A stretch of 64,000 nt of DNA from Allium sativum (lineage: Eukaryota > Streptophyta > Magnoliopsida > Asparagales > Amaryllidaceae). Shown in pieces: positions 21,353-33,345 of the stretch. The DNA is taken from positions 70,316,501 through 70,380,500 of the forward strand of contig CM060910.1 of assembly GCA_030737875.1 (NCBI GenBank), read 5' to 3'. The translations under genes were made by a program, and so were the position numbers. Below the pieces are notes generated by a model that made no database searches, had not been told where the DNA came from, and saw only the letters and a list, made by a program, of their open reading frames with translations. Position 1 is the stretch's first letter. Each line of letters starts with the position of its first letter.

Positions 21353-24136
21353 ATGGCCAAAGGAAAAGGCAAAGAAGTTCAATCTGGTCGAGGAAATGGA
21401 GCTGGCGAAGATCAGCAAAATGCAGTTGTAACAAGGTCTCGTGGGCAGAGTTCAGCAGCAGGACGAACCGATGCAGGAAACCCGAACCGCCTTTAGGGGG
21501 AGAGCTCCGATCCGATCCTGGTAGGAGATTCTGAAGCAGTGCATTCCTCCAACCTGAACCGACCCGAGCAGCTTGCCATGTACCGACCCGATCAGGCTCC
21601 CCAGCTCCGAACCGACCCGATCTCCCATCTCCGATCCGACCCGACACTTGGTTATGTTGGAACCTCTACTCGAGTCCCTACGAATGCTCCAATTCCAGCC
21701 ACCAGGGTCAATGATCAGGTCAATCCATCTGCGTCCATTACTCAAGGAGATTTCTCGCGCCTACTTGACATGCTTGAGAGTACTAGGGAGGCTATGAAAG
21801 TCCACAAGCGCACCAATCTCATGATGCAGGAAAATATGAGGCTCATGAGCAGGAAGATTAGCGAACTCCGTCGACAGAGGACCCCATCACTGGTTCGTCA
21901 CACACCGGTGGATCAGTCTTCTTCTTCCGAGGAAGAGCGGCCCCGTGAACGAAGGCCGCTCGAACGACCTCAGAATGTGGAGCAGCTGACATTCGGATCT
22001 TTAGGGTCTCGCGAGGATATTGCACGAGCACTAGGAAACAATGATCCCATTCGGGGGCAAAGGCTCCAGTCCCCTCCTCCCGAGATCGACCGGGAGCGTA
22101 GGGAACGGAATAGAGCAGAAGCAGCTCGAAGAAGAAGGGCATCTCCTGAACAAGAGCCCAGAAGGAACCCAGATACCGGGGCCAGGGAACCTGAACGGCC
22201 CCTAACTAATGCTGATGTACATGCAATGGTGCGCCAGATTATGTCCAAGAGCTGGAACTATACCAACGAAGATTATGGCATTGAGCGAAGCCATACTCCT
22301 TTCACTGACGATATCCTTGACTTCCAGTTTCCCCGACGTTTTAACCTGCCACAGATGGACAAGTACAACGGGAGAACTGATCCGGGACAGCATTTGATGC
22401 GATACTCGTGGCTCATGAATGCTGCTGCCCCAGATGCAGTGAAGTGTAAAGCATTCCCGATCTATTTAAAAGATGTGGCGTTGTTCTGGTTTACCTGACT
22501 TCCCCCTCGTTCGGTTTCGAATTATAGGGAATTGAGCGAGCGTTTTATGAATCAGTTTCGACTCCATACCCGAAAGTCCAAAAGTGTTATTGAATTATCA
22601 AGAATTAAGCAGGCGCCAGGAGAGTCTTTAAGGTCATATCTTGACCGTTTTAACTTGGCTGTGACTGAAGTTAGTGACCCGCATGAGCCCACCATCTTGA
22701 TGGCATTAAAGGAAGGAGTCGATCCTGAATCTGAGTTTGGAGATTACCTTTCTGGAAAGACACCCTCCACGAGAGAGATATTCTATGAAAAGGTCGATAT
22801 TTAAGACGAGAGGAGGCCAGGGCAAACCGAAAGAGAAAGTCTGAAGCGGCATCAAAAGAAAATGTTCAGAGTAACGTCGCCGTGAAGCAGTCTGGGGAAA
22901 GTTCCGGAAAAGTTGAAGTAAATGTGGGAAACAAGGGTGGCAACAACAATTCTGGAAACGGGGGCAACAACAATAACCGTAATGCGAACGGTAACAGAAG
23001 AAATAGAAATAGGGGAAATGACCCTAACAAAAGACCCCGATTCCAAACTTATGAGGATTATACACCGTTGAACGATACTCTAGAGAACATTTACCTGGAT
23101 ACGTACAACGTGTTGCAATATAAAAGACCGCCACCTCGTGACTCGACAGAGAAAGAAATGGCAACTGGAAAGTTTTGTTTGTTTCATGGAACTCATGGGC
23201 ATTCAACTAATGAATGTCGGCATTTGAGAGATGTGATTGAGAAGCTGCTGCGCGAAGGGAAACTGGATGAATATAAGGTTGCCCCGAGGGACAGGGGGCA
23301 AGGAGAGCAGGCTCCAAAACAGATTCTACCTGCTCCCAAGCCTACAGCGCAGCAGAAAGGCAAGGGAATTGTTATCAACTCCATAGTGGGTGGACCTCAC
23401 CCAGCAATCCGTAGCTTTAGAGCAATGGATCAATATGTAAATGCTGCCAAGCACGTAGATGTGAATGAAGGTGGTGATTTGGAAGATATCGCCCCCATAA
23501 AACAACAGAAGACAATGTTTGACGATGTGATATTCTGCAGCAGAGATAATACTGGGATCCAATCGCCCACTGATGATCCATTGGTTATTACTACCACCAT
23601 TGGGTCGGCCTTTGTTCATAAGGTGTTAGTAGACAACGGAAGTTCTGTCAATATTTTATTTAAAAGGTCATTCGATCAGATGAAGCTTGAATCTGAAGAT
23701 TTGAAGTCATGTGAAGGATGGATAAGAGGCTTCAACGGGGCGTCAACAGCTCCCATGGGATACATAGAATTGCCCGTGACCTTGGGGCAAGGAGAACGCA
23801 GAAGAGTGCGGATGCTTCAGTTCGTAGTGTTGGACGTAGATTCGCCTTATAATGCATTTTTAGGGAGGCCTGCCTTTGCTGAGTTCAGAGCTTGTATCAC
23901 CCCTTGGTGTTTATTGCTTAAGTTCCCAACAGAAGCCGGAACTGGAGTAATGAGAGGGGATCAAGTTTCCGGACGGGCCTGCTATGTTGCCGAATTAAAG
24001 ATGTTGATGAAAGGACTTAACATCGAGAGTAAAGATGCCTCGCCTCCCCCAAGGGGGGGCTCGGCATAGCAATTAGAGAAATCGACCCCGAAGGAGTTGC
24101 CCAAAGGAACGCATGAAGACCTGGATCCCAAAAAAA
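21353..24136 (+). pseudogene. gag-pro: gag and protease of the Tat element (broken)
   Basis: The frame begins at ATG 21353 (MAKGKGKEVQ) but meets an in-frame TAG at 21494. It is open again to a TGA at 22496 and continues to a frameshift at about 22801. The capsid-like Retrotrans_gag domain spans about 22330-22800 (FNLPQMDKYNGRTDPGQHLM onward). In the shifted frame come a basic Asn/Gly-rich stretch, a zinc knuckle variant (CLFHGTHGHSTNEC, near 23177) and an aspartic protease with LVDNGSSVNILF near 23625, where the usual D-T/S-G reads DNG. A TAG at 24067 and a one-base change in an A run (24130-24136) end this part. It would form the virus-like particle and process the polyprotein; this copy cannot. 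Confidence 0.9.
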
Positions 24137-27100
24137 GACGAGGAACCAGAGACTAGAAATGCAACTCCTAACGAAGCGACAATGGAAATTCCCATTGATG
24201 AAGCTGATCCGACAAAAGTTTTGAAGATTGGTTCTCAATTGGATCCACGTCGAGCCAAAGAACTAACGGACTTCTTGAAGGCAAACTTGGACGTGTTTGC
24301 CTGGACCCACGCTGGCATGTGTGGGATATCACCATCCATTATAAGTCACAAATTAAATGTAAACCCGAAACACCCTCCTGTGAAGCAAAAGAGACGTATG
24401 CTAGGCCTAGAGAGGTCGGCTGCTCTCAAAGAGGAAGTGGAGAAGCTGAAGCAGAACGGATTTATTCGAGATTCGACATATCCCGACTGGATATCGAATC
24501 CCGTCTTGGTAAAGAAGCCGAATGGAAAGTGACGGACTTGCATTGATTTTTCAGATTTGAACAAAGCTTGCCCAAAAGATAGTTTCCCACTTCCCAGGAT
24601 TAACTAGCTTGTGGATTCGACAGCAGGTCATGAACTTCTCTCTTTCATGGACGCATATTCCGAATATAATCAAATTCCTATGCACGTGCCAGATCAAGAG
24701 CATACGAGCTTCATTACGAATTTGGGGTTATATTGTTATGTTGTAATGCCATTCGGATTGAAAAACGCCGGAGCCACTTATCAGCGCTTGGTGAACAGAA
24801 TGTTTTATAATCAAATAGGAAAGACTATGGAAGTTTATGTGGATGATATGCTTGTCAAATCGAAACAGTCCTCCAGCCATACGCAAGACTTGGCGGAAAT
24901 GTTTGGAATCCTGCGAAAGTATCGGATGAAGTTGAATCCTTTGAAATGCTCATTTGGAGTGGCATCGGGAAAGTTCCTAAGCTTCATTGTGAGCTCCCGA
25001 GGAATTGAAATCAATCCTAGCCAAATAGCAGCGATTAGAAACATTGAAGAGCCGAGGAGAATTAAAGACGTCCAAAGTCTCGCAGGGAAAGTAGTCGCGT
25101 CGAGTAGATTCATCTCCAAAGCCACAGACAAGTGCGTTCCGTTTTTTGATTTGATTAAAAGAGGAAAGAAGAACTTCGAGTGGACTCCGGACTGTGTTGA
25201 GGCCTTTCGAAATTTACTGGAACTGCTAGAGAAACCGCCGATTTTGTCAAAGCTAGTGGATCACGAAGAATTGTTTGTTTACTTGGCAGTCTCGGCTCAC
25301 GCCGTTAGCACAGCCCTGGTTCGGGAGGAAGACAAAATACAAAGGCCAGTATATTATGTAAGCAAGAAATTAGCAGCGGCAGAGCGCAACTACCCAAAGA
25401 TTGAGAAGCTCGCTTACAGCCTCCTAATCGCATCCCGAAAACTTCGTCACTATTTCCAAGCTCATCCAATAACCATATACACTGACCAGCCCTTGAGGCA
25501 GGTGTTGCAGAGACCCGAAACATCGGGAAGGTTGATCAAATGGAATATTAAATTAAGCCAATTTGATTTAAATTTTCAACCACGAAAGTCGATCAGGGGG
25601 CAAGCTCTGGCAGACTTTATTGCGGAGTTCACCATCCCAGAGGAGGAAGTAATCGATGACAGAATGGTTAAGTCCGAGGATGAGTTGAAGATAGATCCAT
25701 GGAAGCTATACACAGACGGAGCTAAGAACGACCGAAGGTCTGGAGCTGGAATCGTCTTAGTCACTCCTGAAGGACGGTCGTTATATTACGCTCTACGATT
25801 AGAATTCTCGGCGACTAACAACGACTCCGAATACGAAGCCCTGATTGTCGGGCTGAAGCTTGCTAAAGACCTCGGAATAAAAATGTTGGACATATTCTGT
25901 GACTCTAAAATCGTTGTTTGCCAAGTGCGAGAGGAATTTGTGGTTCGGGGACCTCGACTTATCGCCTACCTCAGGAAAGTGAGAGAGCTATTGAGTAGCT
26001 TGGAGCAGTATAATATAACACACTCCCAAGAGCCGAAAACCAGAAGGCGGATAGGCTGGCAAAGCTGGCTAGTTCCGACAATCCAGAAGAGGCTGAAATA
26101 ATGCCAATTGAAACGTTGGAATCGCCAAGCTTTGAGTCGATGGAAGTTGAGTTCGCTTTCGAAGCGGAACCGGAGAAGGAGTCGTGGATGACCCCAATTA
26201 AGAACTTCCTTAAGAATGGGACACTCCCATCAAAGAAGAGTGAGAAAAGGGTTGTAGTTCGCAAGGCTACCAGATATGTCATGCAAGATGATACTCTTTA
26301 TAGGCAAGGATTTTCTATGCCCCTGTTACGATGTATAGCACACGACGACATCAAGCGTGTACTAAGAGAAGTGCACGAAGGTGAGTGTGGAGATCATACA
26401 TGAGGTCAGACTTTAGCAAAAAAGATATTGCGATATGGATACTTCTGGCCCACAATTAATAAAGATGCAGTTGATTATTCACGACGCTGCGATAAGTGCC
26501 AGAGATTCGCCAAAATCCCCAGAGCACCTTCGACCCAACTCAAATCAATGGTGAGTCCTTGGCCATTTGCCACGTAGGGAATTGATATCATTGAAGTTTT
26601 ACCAATTGCTAAAGGAGGAGCAAAATATGCAATAGTCGCTGTGGACTATTTTACGAAGTGGGTGGAAGCTGAGGCCTTGACCAAAATCACGGCAAGAAAG
26701 GTGATAAGTTTCGTGGTTAGAAATATTATATGCCGGTTCGGGATCCCAAGGACCATTATAACTGACAACGGAACCCAGTTTGATGGAACTGAATTCCGAA
26801 ATTTCTGCCAGAAGTATAAGATCGACAAGCGATACACTGCGGTTGCTTATCCGCGGTCGAATGGGCAAGTTGAGGCAATAAACAAAGTAATAAAATCCAT
26901 CCTCAAGAAACGGTTAGAGCGCGCAAAGGCAAAATGGGTTGACGAATTGCCCCTAGCTTTGTGGGCATATCGGACAACATTTAAGACGGCTACTGGTCAC
27001 ACCCCTTTCTCTCTCTCCTTTGGCTCAGAAGCAGTAATTCCAGTTGAGCTGGAAGTTCCTTCCCACAGGGTGACGTATTATGACCCGATGACGAATCGGG

Positions 27101-27405
27101 CACTCTTACTTGAGTCTCTTGATGAAGTCGAAGAAAAAAGGGACGAACCAGATTTGCGTGCGGCAAGACATCGACGTCAGATGGCACGCTATTACAACAA
27201 AAAAGTTCGCCTCAGGACTTTTGAACCAGGAGATTTGGTGCTAAAGAGAGTCTTTCCATCCCTTCCTCACCTCGGTCCAAAGTGGGAAGGACCCTTTGTC
27301 ATCCAACGGAAACTTGAAAAAGGAACCTTCAAGTTAACGACCGTAGATGGCAAAGAAGTCCTTAGAGCATGGAATGCCCAACACTTAATGCGATATTTGG
27401 ATTAG
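24137..27405 (+). pseudogene. pol: pol of the Tat element: RT, RNase H, archaeal-type RNase H, integrase (broken)
   Basis: Reverse transcriptase runs from about 24380 to 25130 with the catalytic YVDDMLVKS near 24833. The connection/RNase H is at about 25260-25620 and the second, archaeal-type RNase H at about 25690-25990 (LYTDGAKN, NNDSEYEALI, DSK). Integrase follows, with the CDKC half of its zinc finger near 26490 and the DDE core: VDYFTKW at 26641, ITDNGTQF near 26757, and the Glu in NGQVEAINK near 26860. The frame is broken by TGA 24530, TAG 24605, a one-base loss near 26023, TGA 26401 and TAG 26575. A conserved Gly before the RT motif YNQIPM is Glu here. The stop at 27405 ends integrase. 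Confidence 0.92.
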
Positions 27406-27699
27406 AAATGTTGTACTCTTTGTTATTTTCCTTATGAATTCTGTAATAAGGCACGACTTGCCTTGAGAAAATCTGACGATATAAATAAAGGACTATAAAG
27501 TGGATGTAGGCTACGACTTAGCCGAACCACTATAAAAATATCGTGTGTTATTTACTTTTATGCATTATATATACATTCATCGATTATTTTGTTGTGATTA
27601 CGGAATACAGGATGATTCAAAACCTGAAAAGGTTGAAGACAGTTTAAACATAAGAAAAAGCACAACGACTATTTGTGCGACAAGACATAAAAGAATGAG
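27406..27699 (+). other. Region after integrase, with an LTR-like motif
   Basis: Non-coding. It contains an LTR-like block at 27499-27551, listed separately. Sense and antisense genes of the element converge across 27406-28416. Confidence 0.6.
27499..27551 (+). repeat. Internal copy of an R/U5-like LTR motif
   Basis: GTGGATGTAGGC, about 10 variable bases, GCCGAACCACTATAAA and GTGTGTT occur in the same order and spacing as in the LTR at 21091-21137. It is diverged from the LTR of this element, so it is not a recent copy of it. It may mark a second transcript-end region right after pol. Confidence 0.6.
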
Positions 27700-28075
27700 A
27701 AAACGACATTCTTAACTCTAACTCTCCAGAGAGAGAGAGAGTATAAAAGCGTCTCCGACTGAGCGCTGAGAAAGAGATTCTTCCCCGCTGAAGGATCGGA
27801 GGATGATAAAACGACATTCTTAACTCTAACTCTCCAGAGAGAGAGAGTATAAAAGCGTCTCCAACTGAGCGCTGAGAAAGAGATCCTTCCCCGCTGAAGG
27901 ATCGGGGAGTGAATAGATTGCTGAGCTTGAACTCTAACTCTCCAGAGCGAGAGAGAGTATAAAAGGACAGGAAGACGACGTCCTCCGAAGCATGAAGGTG
28001 CACCCAGACAAGGGACCGCCTCAGTAAGAACTCTAACATGAGTATAAGACAGGAGAGTATAAAAGAAATGCCAGA
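27700..28075. repeat. 108-bp tandem repeats downstream of integrase
   Basis: The phrase AACTCTAACTCTCCAGAG starts at 27714, 27822 and 27930 (108-bp period). A shortened, diverged fourth copy starts at 28029. Each full unit has a GAGAGAGA run followed by GAGTATAAAAG, a TATA-like box, and the first two have GAGCGCTGAGAAAGAGAT. Tandem repeats in this position are known in Tat/Ogre elements and can seed satellite DNA. Confidence 0.9.
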
Positions 28076-28416
28076 AAAAACAATAGGCATTGACGATACA
28101 GAAAATGCTATCCCGTCAGAAAATCGGGAACATTCAGATTGCTTGATTAAGCCTTAAATAATTTGTGAGAATTGACTGGGGGCATATATGTATACACATA
28201 TTTCCTCGCTCCGTAACTTCATTTCATAACCATAGTATGACATGCATTTTACATAAGTACAGAACTACACAAACAGGCATTGCAGAAGATGAATTATTTT
28301 TTATTTACGAATGAATGAATTTGTACAGGAAAATAGCTAAAAAAGAAGGTGCAAGAGCCACTCTTGTAGCAGCAATTGTTGGTTCACTAAATGCTAAAAC
28401 GACACAAGGCAACCCA

Positions 28417-31400
28417 CTATTTAGATTTCGAGTGAGCCTTGGACTTCTTGGCGGCTTTCTCCGCATCCTTTGCCTCTTTCTCGGCCTCTGTCAAGATTCG
28501 TTTTGATTTCTTCTTTCCTGAAGATGCGGTGCTGGAACCTGTTGACTTCTTCCCGGAGGGCGGAGCGCTGGAATCAAGAGAAGACTTTTTAGCGAGTTCC
28601 TCTGTAATAGATCTAGTTGAGAGCTTAACAACTAACCTTGATCCCGCATCCACAACTGCGAGGGGCTTGAGGGCTTCAGGGTCTAGTTCTTCGGCTTTTA
28701 ATTGCAAGCGTTTGTCTTGATCAGCTTTCATTGCAGCCAAAGTAACATCATCAGCATTTTTTGACTCTCCGATTATTGCAACTTCTGGTTCCTCCTCATG
28801 ACCTCCGTCACCGCCATCATCCTTTAAAGCTGCTATCATTTCTTCATCATGGGGAGTGTCGGCCTTAGTCGGCCCACTTCCTTCTCCCAAGTCTATAGGA
28901 TCAGCCTTGCCCTCTCCTCCTTTTGCCTTTTCCGTAGGCTCTACCCCAGTGGTGGCTCCCTGAGTCACATCTGTCTTTCCGGATGGCTCAATACCTACAG
29001 AATGAGAAGCAACAGTTATCAACTCAGGCGAAAACAATGGGTTTTTCATCGATTGCTCAATCACGTGGCGAAAGGTAGAAATAACCTTGACAAATTGAGG
29101 AGAAAAGGTAGGGATACCTTCCGAAGACTTCTCAGCGGGGGTAACTGCTGTCTCTGATGCCATTTCAGGGATTGGGGATAGCAGAGTTGTTCGGGGGATT
29201 CCCGGATTTTCAGGGTCATACCCCTCTACTTTCGAAGTCGCGGGGGCAGCAGAAGAGGAACCAGTCTCGGGAATGTTTTTCTGTTTAATCCTCCGCCTCT
29301 CTTCTTCCATAGCCTCAGCAATGAGGCGGCGCCCTTCAGCTAGGCGTTCTGGCTCATCATCCCTCAAGTATTTTTCCATTAGCTTATCCTCATCGATGGA
29401 ATCGACTTTAAGCTCCTCTTTTTCCCACTCAACGATCTGATTCCATACTTGAACTAGAGTGGATGGGTAATACTCGATCCAAGAGATGTTTCGGCGACGG
29501 ATGATATGTGCGAAGAATTCAATCATTAATTCGCCGAAACCCTGAATATCAGCCTCTGCCTCTGACAATTGTTTGCGGGCCTCCTCCGCAGATTTGATAG
29601 CACACTCAACGTTGTCCTCCGCCAGGATAGCTCTGTTCTCTGTCTCCAATAGCTTTGAAGCCAAGTCAGCATTCTTCTTTTCTAGCTCAGCATTCCTCTT
29701 TGCTAACTCGACATTTTTCCGTTCGAGGTCAGTATAAGCAAGGCGCGTCTTAGCAGCTTCTGACTTAGCATCATCAGCTTGCTTTTTTAACTCAGAACGC
29801 TCTTGAGTGTGAGATTCAAGCAAGTCACGATAGCGTTTTTGCATATCCTCAAATTGTTGTTTGAAGTTGGTAGCGTCCCTCTGAGCAATAGCAAGCTGGG
29901 CCTGTGTGTCCTCCAAATCTTTTCCTAGGTTCTTCAAGGCCTTTGCATCTTCTTCCGCAGTTTTTTGCATTGAATCAGCATTCGTGATTAGAGTACGGAT
30001 AATTCTGGAAAGTTTGCGTGAATATTTGAACATTTCAGAATACTGTTTTTCAACCGCGTCTATCTTTGCTTTGGCCTCGTCTGCCCACCTGGAAGAAATA
30101 GGTTCGAGGGCAGGTAAAAAAGTCAAAGTCTCGAAGTAATGTTCGGGAAATTGCTCCTTCAAATACACCCGCTTGATTGCAGTTCCCGCATCTAGTGGTG
30201 GGGGAGCGGGGATCGTCAATTCAGAATCCCTGTGTGTGGAGGATTCAATAGTTGATTTATCTGTCCTAGGCCGTTTAGTAGCAGGGACCTTGCGTTTACT
30301 TTGAGACTCAGTATCTTTTGGAGGACTTCTCTCTCTGCTGCGCTTTTCGTGGGAAGAGGTGGAGTCTTTCGATTGTGGCATGTCCTCTTCCCTACGACTT
30401 TGATAACCTTTGTATTTCTCTTGATCCGACCGAACGGGAGAGCGAGAACGTGAGGGTCGAGAGCGATAGGGATCATAAGACCTTCTCTCCTCCCTACCGC
30501 GATCATCGCGACGATCATATTCAATATCCTGAGGTGGATTAGACATGCTGCGGCGAAGCTTCCTGATATCATAGTAAGATCGAGACATCGTACCTGCACA
30601 ATAAGACAAACAAAATTCAGAATCAATGGATTCACAGAGAAAGAGGTGCAATGAATGCTAATGCTGTTGTATAAAGTGTGTCCTAAGTGGTGTGTTTCCC
30701 CCCAATCAACCTGAGTCTGAAGCTAGACTAGTACGGGCAGGCTCTTTGGCCTTAGCAGGAGTGGTCTCTTCGGAAGAGGTGAAGACTAAAGGATCCTTCC
30801 TAAAATCCTCTGAAGCGTATATAGTTTCAGGTAAGGGGAGATCCCCCAAACCCTGAAATATTGGGTCATCAGTGCTAGGGACATCACCCTCGCAAGCATC
30901 AAGTGGCGACTCTTTGGAGGATGTTGACTTTTCCAGAGAAGTAGCCTCCTCGGGGGCAGTATATCCTTCACGATGCTTTTCGGCCAGGTTAGCCAATTCG
31001 TCATCTTGAGTAGAAGATGGAGAAGGTGAAGTTTGAAGAGGCACGGCAGGAACTCCAGAACCTTCTCCTATCCCTGGAACTACATCCACTGGGGGAATAT
31101 ATACGTATGGAGCCGTCCCATGACCCGATACTACGAAAAACGGACAACAGCCCGTGAAAGTGAAGATATTCGTCCTTAAGGACTTCATCAATAGTCAGGA
31201 ATTTCTGGTCGCCATTAAGAAGCTGGTGCATCCGGTCAAAGAACACCTGATCTGATATTTGTTTTGGGTTGTCGACTGCAAGCAAAAAGAAAAACAAGTT
31301 AAGGCGATGACTCGAGTGTATAGAGCCCGGATTTAGAAAATCAGTGCTTTACTTGATTTCGTCCACCTCCTAGCACATCCAGGCTGTCGCTTCACATAGA

Positions 31401-32109
31401 ACCATTCCAGTCTGGAATCCCCAGCTTTACTGCTGAATGGCGTCGAGATTATCTTCCTCTTAGGAACAGACTCAAAATAGCAGAAAGATGGAGTCTCTCG
31501 GGTCCGATGCTTGAAGTTATAGAAGAAATGAACATCATCGAAAGTGAGTTCTATGCCTAGAATCTCACGATATGCTATATATAAAGTATGTAAGTAGGCA
31601 TAAGAATTGGGATGCAGCTGCATGGGGGCAATCCGCATTTGTCTTAGAAAATCAACAATGAAGGGAGAGAATGGAGGAATAGCGCCGACCATACACATCA
31701 ACCGAGTGACCGCCATATATCCTTCTGGAGGGTTGTGGGGACGGTCAGAGCTTGAAGGCACTAGAGTGTCCCTTTTCATTATCCCGTACTTTAAGCAAAT
31801 TCGGATAAGTCGGTCATTGTCGATTGTTAATTCAACGGAATCTGGAGGTGATTCCAATATGACAGCCGATTCAAATTCATCAGGGGCCCGGTCGTCACCA
31901 ATTCCTCCTTCCTCCTCAAAACCTAGAGAAACTTCATTCTCTGAAGACACCTCGTCGCTTTCACGATTTCCAACCCCGTAGTCTGAACCCTCATTATCCC
32001 ATTCTGGATCCGACGAAGAAGATATGTCCTCGAGAGTAATTTTGTTAGAGGTTTTTGGGGCTTCTTTCCTCTCAGCTAGTCTGGAAGAGCGTCTGGGTCT
32101 CATGGTCAT
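28417..32109 (-). pseudogene. Antisense gene of the Tat element, three exons, one frameshift
   Basis: Exon 1 (32109-31353) starts MTMRPRRSSRLAERKEA, is Glu/Asp/Ser-rich, then has GYMAVTRLMCMVGAIPPFSP and LHPNSYAYLHTLYIAYREIL. I recognise this as the Transposase_28 (putative gypsy-type) domain. It ends at a GTAAAG donor; intron 1 is 77 bp and ends TTTGCTTGCAG. Exon 2 (31275-30711) ends before GTTGAT; intron 2 is 117 bp and ends TTGTGCAG. Exon 3 (30593-28417) has an Arg/Ser-rich start (MSRSYYDIRKLRRS), a long coiled coil (about 29520-30060), acidic stretches and a Lys/Ala/Ser-rich tail. Both junctions are phase 1. One extra base in an A5 run (31136-31140) shifts exon 2; with it discounted the exons sum to 1166 codons including the stop. 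The function is unknown; such antisense genes are recurrent in Tat elements. Confidence 0.82.
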
Positions 32110-32248
32110 AAAACTATTGAAGAAGCAATAGCACAAATTAGAGCAAATTAGCCCGTATCCCCCCGTGTGTGTGTGCAAACTAAAGTGTAAACAGTGTATA
32201 CGGAAAGTGCAAAGTAAATGTTTAAAAGTGCGACGAAAAAGTTTGGCA

Positions 32249-32257
32249 ATATATAAA
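32249..32257 (-). promoter_or_regulatory. Possible TATA box of the antisense gene
   Basis: Read on the minus strand the sequence is CTTTATATATTGCC, about 140 bp upstream of the ATG at 32109. It gives a leader of plausible length. No other TATA-like run lies as close with this spacing. Confidence 0.4.
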
Positions 32258-32384
32258 GAGTTGAAGTAATTCTTGATGTCCAGTTACGTTCGCAAGGCAC
32301 TATCCTAACTGTCCATTAAATTGAAGATCATGCCAAAAGTTGATTGGGCCAGTTAGACGAGTTTTTGTGCGTTAAGGTAGACTG

Positions 32385-33200
32385 TGCTTCGGTTCGGTTC
32401 GGGTCCATTCATTGGGATCGGATCGGGAGCATGACCTTAGGCTTGAATATCACAGTGAAACTCAGAAATCAAAGTCGGATCGGATCGCAGGTAAAGTCCC
32501 CTAACGGTTCGGATCGGATCACGTAGTTATACTTCTCCTCCGTCATCTTACAGTCCGACCCGATCCGGTTAGGTAGGCTCCTTTTCCCCTTCTTTAAATA
32601 CTTGCCCCGACCCGGTCCGATTTCCTGAACTCCCTTCCTCTTTCCCTCATTTTTTCAACTTCCATGTCCCTCCGAACCAAACCGATTCTCTATCATCTTC
32701 TTCTTCTCCTTCACCCTCTTTCTTCCCTAACCGACCCCAAGGCCAATTTCGTGCCAGTCACTCGAGACGACGACGAGTTTACTGGTGATGATGACGAGGG
32801 GGGGAGTCATGGTGGCGAAGTTGTCCAAATTTCATACTCAAATCATCCTAATTGTTTATGAATCCGAATCGAGAGCAATTAAAGAGGGAATTATCTAAAG
32901 TTTCATGACCTACCAGTGTAATTACTTCAAGAATTAAAAGGAATTTCGATGCTTCAGGAGTTAGATTTTTCTTTCTCGTTTTGCAGAACTCGGGGAGTAA
33001 AACAGTAAGAATGAGAGAGGGATGAAGAATCAGTTTATATAGAGGAGTAGGGTGTCCATTCGGATCGGCAGCCCAGTAGAAGAACCCCCGTTCGGATCGG
33101 ATGGACAGCCCAGAAGCGAAGCTTGGCCCAATAGTCCAGTGAAAAATAGAAAGGAGAAGGGGTCTGTTCGGATCGGAATCCGAACCGAACCGACTTCTTT
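32385..33200. repeat. Clusters of the TTCGGATCGG motif
   Basis: Two clusters, about 32385-32620 and 33058-33200, repeat GGTTCGG, TCGGATCGGATC and their inverses (CCGACCCGATCC, CCGAACCGAACC). The same motif fills the LTR promoter region and the first part of gag (about 21500-21650, where it also codes protein). This looks like a short sequence amplified within the element. Confidence 0.75.
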
Positions 33201-33333
33201 AGTGCAGCAACGAATTAAATTGAAATCTGAAGAAAAAGGTGAAAACACAAGGAAAATCAAAAGAAAAATCACCTCGAAGAGCGTTGTGCAATGATAATCA
33301 AAGCATGCTCCGTCTCCAACAGAAGCATCCTTT

Positions 33334-33345
33334 GAGGGGGCAAAA
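33334..33345 (+). other. Polypurine tract of the Tat element
   Basis: GAGGGGGCAAAA lies directly before the 3' LTR, the position of the plus-strand DNA primer. Confidence 0.75.

Larger units (their letters stand above)
32110..33345. other. Region between the antisense gene and the 3' LTR
   Basis: Non-coding region that should contain the promoter of the antisense gene and, at its right end, the polypurine tract. It has two clusters of the element's TTCGGATCGG motif. The open stretch 32664-32861 (plus strand, Ser/Leu- then Asp-rich) is short and unassigned. Confidence 0.6.

Noticed and set aside
27644..28090. 148-codon minus-strand open frame across the 108-bp repeats
   Set aside because: It is a translation of the tandem repeat; the peptide simply repeats with the DNA unit.
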